Part shown: positions 6,284 through 11,962 of the stretch, piece by piece
How positions within the stretch are numbered: position 1 is the stretch's first letter
How the letters are laid out: each line of letters begins with the position of its first letter
IMG/VR virus record: IMGVR_UViG_3300025168_000747
Coordinates: 1 to 22,357 of that record
DNA length: 22,357 bases
Reading direction: 5' to 3' (one strand)
Source of the DNA: a virus
The notes under the pieces: generated by a model
What the model saw: only the letters and a program-made list of their open reading frames with translations
Database searches by the model: none
What the model was told of the DNA's origin: nothing
Program-made: the position numbers and the translations under genes

Positions 6284-6585
6284 AAATCTGTGCTAAAAGA
6301 CAAGGAGATATGTCGGAAATAAAAGCTTTATCTTTTTTATTAGATAGTGGGTTTGATGTATTTAGAAATGAATCTTCTACTGGTCCTGTAGATATAATCA
6401 CGTTAGATATTACAAGAAAAAAAGTTATTTTAGTTGATGTTAAAACTCAACCTCCGGCTAAAACTACAGGAATATATCGTATTCCAAACAAGACTAAAAT
6501 TCAACAAAACTTAGATGTTCAGTTTCTATTTTATGATAAAAATACTGATACGTTTACATGGGAAAAGGATATAGTAAATGAGTAA
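6265..6585 (+). CDS. Small PD-(D/E)XK endonuclease-like protein (106 aa)
   Basis: The fold signature is visible: Glu18 in an N-terminal helix (MSEIKALSFLLDSGF), then PVDIITLD with Asp43, then VILVDVKTQ with Asp58 and Lys60. This is the D...(D/E)xK metal site of the restriction-endonuclease-like superfamily. It is most like the small stand-alone proteins related to archaeal Holliday junction resolvases or intron-type PD-(D/E)XK proteins. The substrate is not evident. It starts within the last 19 bases of the polymerase gene and overlaps the exonuclease gene at its 3' end. It may act on branched DNA or in breakdown of host DNA. It is one of three proteins of this superfamily in the arm. Confidence 0.75.
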   Translation: MGRYALEICAKRQGDMSEIKALSFLLDSGFDVFRNESSTGPVDIITLDITRKKVILVDVKTQPPAKTTGIYRIPNKTKIQQNLDVQFLFYDKNTDTFTWEKDIVNE

Positions 6586-7459
6586 AACTTTATCAACATT
6601 AGTTGAGGATATTTATACTCTTATGAAGAACAGAAATGTTCCGGAAGGTATAGATGCCGAAGCAGAGATTGAGAAATTTGGTGAAGCTATGAAGGCTCTT
6701 ATGCGTAAAGAGTTTTTACCAAATGATAATTATCAAAATCGTAAAGGTTTACGTTTATCATCTATAGGTAAACCGGAACGTGTCCAATGGTATAGCTTTA
6801 ACAAATGGGTAGGAGAAAGAATACAACCCCATACGTTTATTAAATTTATGTATGGTAATATAATAGAAGAAATGTTGTTGTTCCTTACTCGTATGTCAGG
6901 TCATGAAGTTACTGATGAACAGAAAGTTTGTGAGGTTAAAGGAGTTAAAGGTCATATGGATTGTAAGATTGACGGAGTAACTGTCGATGTTAAATCTACA
7001 AGTACCTATGGGTTTAAGAAGTTTAAGGATGGTACACTGGCTGCTGATGATCCATTTGGTTATATACCACAGGCAAAAGCTTATGCTCATTCAGAAGGAG
7101 AACGTAAATGGGCATACTTAGCAATGGATAAACAGAATGGACATTTGTGTGTTTTGAATTATGACCTTGACGATACTAAAAATCCAATGTATAATTATTA
7201 TAAGGAAGATATAGAGGAGCTTGTAGAACGTGTAAAAAAATCCGTAGAGGGAGAAGAACTTCCCTCTCAATGCTCAAAGCCCATTCCGGATGGCAAGTCG
7301 GGCAATTTAAAACTATCTACTATATGTTCTTATTGCCAGTACAAAAAACATTGTTATCCAGAATTAAAAGCATACGCTTATTCAACCGGACCTAGATTTT
7401 TAAGTAAAGTAGTAAACCCACCTAACGTACAGGAGATTAATTTAAATGCCATCATTTGA
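6578..7459 (+). CDS. PD-(D/E)XK exonuclease of the RecB/Cas4 type with Cys cluster
   Basis: The 293-aa protein carries the RecB-family nuclease motifs in order: Glu97/98 in GNIIEEML, GHMD (125-128), VDVKS (136-140) and QAKAY (165-169). Near the C-terminus is CSYCQYKKHC (250-259) with Cys232 upstream. This C...CxxCx5C set resembles the iron-sulfur or zinc site that closes the nuclease fold in Cas4 and AddB. Such phage proteins degrade double-stranded DNA from ends and take part in recombination or host DNA recycling. It overlaps the gene upstream by eight bases and the small gene downstream by 14, and contains a promoter-like element at 7167. The C-terminal 35 residues after the cluster have no motif. 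Confidence 0.85.
   Translation: MSKTLSTLVEDIYTLMKNRNVPEGIDAEAEIEKFGEAMKALMRKEFLPNDNYQNRKGLRLSSIGKPERVQWYSFNKWVGERIQPHTFIKFMYGNIIEEMLLFLTRMSGHEVTDEQKVCEVKGVKGHMDCKIDGVTVDVKSTSTYGFKKFKDGTLAADDPFGYIPQAKAYAHSEGERKWAYLAMDKQNGHLCVLNYDLDDTKNPMYNYYKEDIEELVERVKKSVEGEELPSQCSKPIPDGKSGNLKLSTICSYCQYKKHCYPELKAYAYSTGPRFLSKVVNPPNVQEINLNAII
7167..7195 (+). promoter_or_regulatory. Host sigma-70-type promoter inside the exonuclease gene
   Basis: TTGACG (7167-7172), 17-base spacer and TATAAT (7190-7195) match 11 of 12 consensus positions. The hexamers and spacing are the same as in the element at 8814, and both have TG directly before the -10. It lies about 250 bases ahead of the small genes and endonuclease I. 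Confidence 0.6.
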
Positions 7460-7580
7460 AGTCTTACTACCGGACGGAAAACGAGTAGACATAACTAAAT
7501 CTATTAAAAAAGATACCTCAGAAAAAGGGATCACAAAAACATTAAAGGACGCTTTAAAAAAAGGGGTCAAAAATGATTGA
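7446..7580 (+). CDS. Tiny basic hypothetical protein (44 aa)
   Basis: The frame runs 45 codons from ATG 7446 to TGA 7578-7580. It overlaps the exonuclease 3' end by 14 bases and the next gene by eight. AGGAGA about 10 bases ahead serves as ribosome binding site. The product begins MPSFEVLLPDGKRVDITKSI, a likely beta hairpin, and ends in a Lys-rich helix. It has no recognisable family. The coupling on both sides and the ribosome binding site support it as a real gene. Confidence 0.6.
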   Translation: MPSFEVLLPDGKRVDITKSIKKDTSEKGITKTLKDALKKGVKND

Positions 7581-7746
7581 ATTTAAAGTAGTTACTTCTA
7601 TAAGACCGGAAAAATTTGAATCAATGATTACTATTCTTTTAAATGAAAAATGGGAGTTACATGGCGCACCTTTTGTAACTTCTGGAGGAGTCATGACACA
7701 CGCTCTTATAAGAAATATAAAAGATGTTAAGAAGTCTAGTGCCTAA
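7573..7746 (+). CDS. Small DUF1737-like protein (57 aa)
   Basis: The sequence MIEFKVVTS...FESMITILLNEKWELHG...H-A-L-I-R-N-I has the pattern of the small DUF1737-type domain: an initial strand, a helix, the W-E-L-x-G turn and a final strand. The role of that family is not known to me. It starts within the last eight bases of the preceding small gene (GTCAAAAATG) and its end overlaps endonuclease I by 23 bases. Its size, codon-perfect coupling and recognisable fold make it a likely true gene. Confidence 0.6.
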   Translation: MIEFKVVTSIRPEKFESMITILLNEKWELHGAPFVTSGGVMTHALIRNIKDVKKSSA

Positions 7747-8086
7747 ATATAGAAATAATTTTGAGAAACAAACAGGGTTAATTTTAGGGATAGATTATGA
7801 GTACGAGTCCCTAAAATTACCCTACGTTGTTCATAGAAATTACATCCCTGATTTTATTAAAGGAAATACTTTAATTGAATGTAAGGGTTTCTTTAGAGTA
7901 GGAGACACTCAAAAATATACATCGATACGAGATTGTTTATACCCACAAGGATATGAATTAGTCTTTGTACTTCACAACCCATTAAAAAAAGTTAGAAAGC
8001 GTGGTAAAATAAACATGGCTCAATGGTGTGAAAAAGAAAAATTTAAATGGTATACCTTGGAGAATATAGAAAATGTCCTTACCTGA
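7724..8086 (+). CDS. Endonuclease I (Holliday junction resolvase), T7 gp3-like
   Basis: The 120-aa protein matches phage T7 endonuclease I in layout and active site: FEKQTG with Glu14, YEYESLKLPYVV (25-36), YIPDF with Asp43 and IECKG with Glu52 and Lys54. A C-terminal FCEKHG-like segment appears as WCEKEKFKWY. In T7 this enzyme resolves four-way junctions before packaging and helps break down host DNA. The usual length is about 149 aa, so this is a compact version. ATG 7724 overlaps the gene upstream; a GTG at 7739 is a shorter alternative that keeps all active-site residues. It ends inside the next small gene. Confidence 0.85.
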   Translation: MLRSLVPKYRNNFEKQTGLILGIDYEYESLKLPYVVHRNYIPDFIKGNTLIECKGFFRVGDTQKYTSIRDCLYPQGYELVFVLHNPLKKVRKRGKINMAQWCEKEKFKWYTLENIENVLT

Positions 8087-8285
8087 TAAACAATTTTTAA
8101 ACAGGCTATCTAATTTAGCTGAACCTTCCTTTCTTTGTGAGATTTTAAACATTTCTTCTGATGATATTATAGAAAGATTTTCTGATCTAATTGAAGATAA
8201 CAATCAAGAATTAAGAGAAATCTTTGATGTAGATACCGAAGAATATTTTGTTGAAGAATTTAAAGAGGAGAAAAATGTTGATTGA
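8073..8285 (+). CDS. Acidic small hypothetical protein (70 aa)
   Basis: A short helical, very acidic protein. The pattern LCEILNISSDDIIERFSDLI in the middle resembles small phage proteins I recall from marine phage genomes, in which a conserved helix-turn-helix-sized segment (L-C-E-x-L-x-I-x-x-D-D-I-x-x-R-F) is followed by an acidic tail. No function is known to me. It overlaps endonuclease I by 14 bases and the next gene by 11. No membrane segment, Cys pair or catalytic motif is present. Confidence 0.65.
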   Translation: MSLPDKQFLNRLSNLAEPSFLCEILNISSDDIIERFSDLIEDNNQELREIFDVDTEEYFVEEFKEEKNVD

Positions 8286-8481
8286 TAAAGATGAAACAAC
8301 ATTTCATTTTACTCCTGATCCTCTTATAGGAAGAATTGAATTAATAGCAACTCTTGTTTTTAGTTTAGGTGATAAGGATAGTACAGAGGAACAAAAAACT
8401 ATGATAAGAAAAGCAATACATTTATTATTTGATAGTTGTTATATGGATTTAGCTTTAACAGACCCTAAAAGGTTAAATTAA
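8275..8481 (+). CDS. Small hypothetical protein (68 aa)
   Basis: Soluble and probably helical, with a GRIELIATLVFSLG segment in the middle that is hydrophobic but too short and mixed for a clear membrane span. I choose ATG 8275 because GAGGAG lies directly in front of it. An in-frame ATG at 8248 adds nine basic residues and lacks a good ribosome binding site. It overlaps the upstream stop by 11 bases and ends one base before the MazG-like gene. I do not recognise the family. Confidence 0.6.
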   Translation: MLIDKDETTFHFTPDPLIGRIELIATLVFSLGDKDSTEEQKTMIRKAIHLLFDSCYMDLALTDPKRLN

Positions 8482-8482
8482 A

Positions 8483-8914
8483 ATGATGTATAATTATAAA
8501 ACAAGAGAAGATAAAGTTAGTGAATTTCATAGAGCAATGGGATTAGATTTAAATAATGATCCTAGTGTTTCTTTATTGGAACTCCGTAAAAATTTATTAC
8601 TAGAAGAAGTACAGGAAACTGTAGAAGCTATAGATAAAATTATTATGGAATTAATGCGAGGTAGAAAACCTTCTTCAGAAGATTGGGCTAATTTTCTTAA
8701 GGAATTAAACGATGTCCAGTATATTATATCCGGCACTTTCATTAGTTTTAATACCTTTCTTGGTAATCTTGATACCTCTTTTAATAGGGTTCATAACTCT
8801 AATATGTCTAAACTTGACGAGGAGGGTAATCCAGTGTATAATAAAGAGGGGAAGGTGCTTAAGGGATCGAATTATAAAATCCCTGACCTTAAAGATTTAA
8901 TAGGAGTAAAGTAA
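8483..8914 (+). CDS. MazG-like nucleoside triphosphate pyrophosphohydrolase
   Basis: This 143-aa all-alpha protein starts with a V-x-E-F-H helix (KVSEFHRAMGL). It has the metal-binding pair of motifs LLLEEVQETVEAI (E41, E42, E45) and KELNDVQYI (E74, D77), as in MazG and related NTP pyrophosphatases. The C-terminal part (NMSKLDEEGNPV, GSNYKIPDL) matches a phage subgroup in which this segment follows the helical core. It would hydrolyse NTPs or dNTPs to monophosphates, either to tune the nucleotide pool or to lower alarmone levels, as proposed for cyanophages. It abuts the previous gene and its stop overlaps the next start. A strong promoter-like element lies inside its 3' part at 8814. Confidence 0.8.
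   Translation: MMYNYKTREDKVSEFHRAMGLDLNNDPSVSLLELRKNLLLEEVQETVEAIDKIIMELMRGRKPSSEDWANFLKELNDVQYIISGTFISFNTFLGNLDTSFNRVHNSNMSKLDEEGNPVYNKEGKVLKGSNYKIPDLKDLIGVK
8814..8842 (+). promoter_or_regulatory. Host sigma-70-type promoter inside the MazG-like gene
   Basis: TTGACG (8814-8819), a 17-base spacer and TATAAT (8837-8842) match 11 of 12 consensus positions. Transcripts would start near 8849, about 65 bases before the small exported protein and ahead of the reductase and oxygenase-like gene. The hexamers are identical to those of the element at 7167. Confidence 0.6.
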
Positions 8915-9123
8915 TGAAAGTTATAATATTAATTTTAACCATTGTGTTTTCAGATAACACAGTACAATCTAAAGTATTTCAAGCACCTTCCTCTGAAACT
9001 ATGACACACTGTAACAATGTTGTTCTTCCTAATGCAATAAACACTATGAAACAATCAGTCCCTTTTGCTGTTGGAATATCTGGTACTTGTTTTAAAGTCA
9101 CTATAGATTTGAAGTTAATATAA
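8914..9123 (+). CDS. Small probably exported protein (69 aa)
   Basis: The N-terminus (MKVIILILTIVFS) is a Lys followed by about ten hydrophobic residues, consistent with a signal peptide or a single membrane anchor. The remaining ~50 residues contain two Cys (33 and 59) that could form a disulfide in the periplasm. I do not recognise the family. The ATG overlaps the MazG-like stop and its own stop overlaps the ATG of the reductase (TAATG), so it is tightly coupled to nucleotide metabolism genes. That may be coincidence of packing. AGGAG precedes the start. Confidence 0.6.
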   Translation: MKVIILILTIVFSDNTVQSKVFQAPSSETMTHCNNVVLPNAINTMKQSVPFAVGISGTCFKVTIDLKLI

Positions 9124-10820
9124 TGCAGTATGGTCCACAAGTTCCGTCATGCGATTCCTTACATTCTCAAAAGTATAGGTTAGCAAATGAAGCGTTCAGT
9201 GAAGCGTGTTCGAGACAGGCAGCGGCAATGGCCGATAGTGAAGAACATAGACAAGAGTATAAAGACATTTTACTCAACCAAAGGTTTATGCCAGCAGGAA
9301 GAGTTCAAGCAGCTATGGGGAGTCCTAGGGATGTTACAGCGTATAACTGTTTTGTTTCCGGAACTATTGAAGACTCTATGGAAAGCATTATGGAGAGAGC
9401 TACACAGTCCGCTGAGACTATGCGTAGAGGTGGTGGAATTGGCTTTGATTTTTCTCGTATTCGCCCCAATGGCGATCGTATTGTCTCTCTTGATTCTAGC
9501 GCAAGCGGTCCTGTGTCTTTTATGGGAATCTTTGACTCAGTATGTCAAACAATTATGTCAGCAGGACACCGAAGAGGAGCTATGATGGCAGTCCTCCGTG
9601 TTGATCACCCAGACATCGAGGAATTTATTAGAGCTAAACGTAATGAAAACACACTAACTAATTTTAATATATCTGTAGGTGTTACAGATGAATTTATGGA
9701 AAGAGTTAAAGATGGTAAGTTGTTTACTCTAAAGTTTGATGGACAGCCTTATAAAGAAATTAATGCCGAAGCTCTATGGAATGAGATTATGCGTAACAAC
9801 TGGGATTGGGCAGAACCGGGGGTATTATTCCTAGATCGTATTAATAATGATAATCCTTTGTGGTACTGTGAGACTGTCTCAGCAACTAATCCATGCGGTG
9901 AACAACCTTTACCGCCTTATGGTGCTTGTCTTTTAGGTTCCTTTAACCTTGTTAAGTATGTTAATATGGAAACTAATAAGTTTGATTTTATTAAATTTAA
10001 GGAGGATATACCTCATGTTGTTAGGGCTATGGATAATGTCATTGATCGTACTTCCTATCCTCTTCCTAGTCAGGAGAAGGAGGCAAAGACTAAACGAAGA
10101 ATGGGCTTGGGCATTACAGGACTTGCTAATTGCCTTACTCTTTGTGGCTATAGTTACGGAAGTGTTAATGGTAGGAAATTCACTCGTAAAATTCTAAAGA
10201 CACTTATGTGTGATAGTTATGAAGCAAGTTCAAACTTAGCAGTAGAGAAAGGATCGTTTAAATTATTTGATGTAGATAAATACCTTGAGGGAGAATACAT
10301 CTCTCGTCTTCCTGAAGATATAAAAGATAAGATTAAAAAACAAGGTATGAGAAACTCTCATCTTACTAGTATAGCACCCACAGGTACAATTAGTTTTACA
10401 GCCGATAATATATCCAGTGGAATAGAACCAGTATTCCAACATGAATTAGATCGTACAGTACAAACAGAAGATGGTCCTAAGATTATTCGTTTACGAGATT
10501 ATGTATATGATAAATACAATCTTAAAGGAGAGACTACTGACGAGCTTTCCGTTGACAATCATCTTGATATGCAGATTGCAGTTCAACCATTTATTGACAG
10601 TGCTGTATCTAAAACTATTAACATTGGTAGCCAAGTTAACTTTACAGAGTTTAAAGATGTTTACTTTAAAGCATGGAAAGGTAAACTTAAAGGAGTTACT
10701 ACCTTTAGATTAGATGGTAAACGATATGGAATATTAAATAAGATTGAACCAGAGGAAACACAGGAAGACGGAGCAGCTTGCTTTGTTGACCCAGCAACAG
10801 GACAAAAAGAATGTGGTTAA
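9123..10820 (+). CDS. nrdJ: Adenosylcobalamin-dependent (class II) ribonucleotide reductase
   Basis: This 565-aa enzyme would reduce ribonucleotides to deoxyribonucleotides for phage DNA synthesis. Visible features are YNCF with Cys76, the RRGGGIGFDFS loop (101-111), the active-site NPCGEQ (N256, C258, E260), PPYGAC with Cys269, and APTGTIS. The C-terminal tail has a Cys pair (AACF and KECG) that would re-reduce the active site. The thiyl Cys258 and redox Cys269 have the 11-residue spacing expected for class II enzymes, and PLPPYGAC after the catalytic loop is typical of the B12-dependent class. There is no ATP-cone at the N-terminus and no second-subunit gene beside it, as expected for class II. 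It overlaps the stop of the small exported protein. The host must supply cobalamin and thioredoxin-like reductant. Confidence 0.93.
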   Translation: MQYGPQVPSCDSLHSQKYRLANEAFSEACSRQAAAMADSEEHRQEYKDILLNQRFMPAGRVQAAMGSPRDVTAYNCFVSGTIEDSMESIMERATQSAETMRRGGGIGFDFSRIRPNGDRIVSLDSSASGPVSFMGIFDSVCQTIMSAGHRRGAMMAVLRVDHPDIEEFIRAKRNENTLTNFNISVGVTDEFMERVKDGKLFTLKFDGQPYKEINAEALWNEIMRNNWDWAEPGVLFLDRINNDNPLWYCETVSATNPCGEQPLPPYGACLLGSFNLVKYVNMETNKFDFIKFKEDIPHVVRAMDNVIDRTSYPLPSQEKEAKTKRRMGLGITGLANCLTLCGYSYGSVNGRKFTRKILKTLMCDSYEASSNLAVEKGSFKLFDVDKYLEGEYISRLPEDIKDKIKKQGMRNSHLTSIAPTGTISFTADNISSGIEPVFQHELDRTVQTEDGPKIIRLRDYVYDKYNLKGETTDELSVDNHLDMQIAVQPFIDSAVSKTINIGSQVNFTEFKDVYFKAWKGKLKGVTTFRLDGKRYGILNKIEPEETQEDGAACFVDPATGQKECG

Positions 10821-10861
10821 TAGATTTAATAATATCAATACTTTTACTTTAGGAGACTTAG

Positions 10862-11962
10862 ATGCCAGCTAGAAAGCACACTCAATGGTTATCTGAACCA
10901 TCTGTTGAATACGTTGATAGTCGTATTTATAGTAGTTGGGATATATTTAATAGAGAACAGGAAAAAATTTTTAAGAAGTGTTGGATACCTTTGTGTCATG
11001 AATCAGAGTTAGTTAATCATTTAGATTTTAGAAATTCCAGTATAGCTGGTTGTAAAATTGCTATGATACGAGACAAGGAAAAAATTGTAGCCTTTCAACA
11101 TAGCTTTCAATCAATGCCTGTCAGTGGTAATCTAACGGAAGATGGTGGTTATGATCATTGGAATTGTCCTGAGTTACATTGTGAAGTTAAATTTGGTGGT
11201 ATGGTATGGGTAACACTTAATCCAGAGCCTACACAAGATGTCGAAGGATGGGCTGCCGGGGCATTTGATTGTATTAGACCAGCTTTAGACACAGAACCAC
11301 TTGAAGTATTCCACTATCACAAAGCTATTATTAAAAGTAATTACAAGTTATGGCATGACACTAATAGTGAATTTTACCATGATTATATGCACTACTTTAA
11401 TCGTACAACAGGGTTCAATGAAGAATACTTTGCTCGTAAATGCACGGGGTTTGATAACGGACACGTTAACGTAGGTAGTTTTGAAGTGCAGTATACAGCT
11501 ATGGAAAACGGAAAGGACAGAGGTGAATTAAGCTTTCCTCATTTACCCCCTAATCAATGGTATATGATTGATTTATTTCCGGGGATGAACTTTAACCTAA
11601 GAGGTAGTGCGCTCCGTACAGACGTTGTAACGCCATTAGGACCAGACAAAGTTATGATAGAGTTCAGGGGGTTTGGTCTTAAGAAAGACACACCAGAGGA
11701 ACGTAAGACACGCATAGAACACCATAATACCATATGGGGTCCAATGGGTAGAAATTTACATGAAGACTTAATAGGTATCCAAGGTCAAGGATCAAGTATG
11801 CAACCTAACTCAGAGCATCGTCATATACTACATGGTAGACATGAAGATGAAACTATCCATGACGAAGTGGGCATGAGACATTTTTATCAAGAGTGGGGTA
11901 ACTGGATGGGTATTGATCCTTCAAACCCTATGAAAGATAATGCAATCTGGGAAAATAATTAA
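10862..11962 (+). CDS. Ring-hydroxylating-oxygenase-like protein with degenerate Rieske site
   Basis: The 366-aa protein follows the alpha subunit of Rieske non-heme iron oxygenases along its length. It has an SRIY...EQEKIFKKCWIPL start, SELVNHLDFR, an iron-binding NYKLWHDTNSEFYHDYMH segment (160-177; Glu170, His173, His177) and NLHEDLIGIQGQG (298-310; Asp302 the likely third iron ligand). The Rieske domain is abnormal: where CxH is expected after AF (78-79) the sequence reads FQHSFQSM, and the second pair is CPELHC (102-107) rather than CxxH. A [2Fe-2S] Rieske cluster is therefore unlikely. The His-His spacing is also one residue shorter than usual. AGGAG precedes the ATG. It is the last gene of the arm, after the reductase. 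Phage HMO-2011 was reported, from memory, to carry a methanesulfonate monooxygenase-like gene of this superfamily. The substrate is unknown. Confidence 0.8.
   Translation: MPARKHTQWLSEPSVEYVDSRIYSSWDIFNREQEKIFKKCWIPLCHESELVNHLDFRNSSIAGCKIAMIRDKEKIVAFQHSFQSMPVSGNLTEDGGYDHWNCPELHCEVKFGGMVWVTLNPEPTQDVEGWAAGAFDCIRPALDTEPLEVFHYHKAIIKSNYKLWHDTNSEFYHDYMHYFNRTTGFNEEYFARKCTGFDNGHVNVGSFEVQYTAMENGKDRGELSFPHLPPNQWYMIDLFPGMNFNLRGSALRTDVVTPLGPDKVMIEFRGFGLKKDTPEERKTRIEHHNTIWGPMGRNLHEDLIGIQGQGSSMQPNSEHRHILHGRHEDETIHDEVGMRHFYQEWGNWMGIDPSNPMKDNAIWENN
11959..11962. other. Convergent gene junction with overlapping stop codons
   Basis: The + strand oxygenase-like gene stops with TAA at 11960-11962 and the - strand virion gene stops with TAA whose complement is 11959-11961. 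The palindrome TTAA serves both. No intergenic space and no convincing intrinsic terminator hairpin with a T-run is visible around it, although the two arms of the genome meet here. Confidence 0.85.

Noticed and set aside
10593-10620. TTGACA within the reductase gene followed by TATTAA after 16 bases
   Set aside because: The -10 part is poor, the spacing is not the 17 shared by the other four elements, and no gene block starts soon after it.
9187-10713. Several + strand frames of 80-132 codons inside the reductase gene
   Set aside because: They are out-of-frame readings of a fully conserved enzyme gene and have Leu-rich, motif-free translations.
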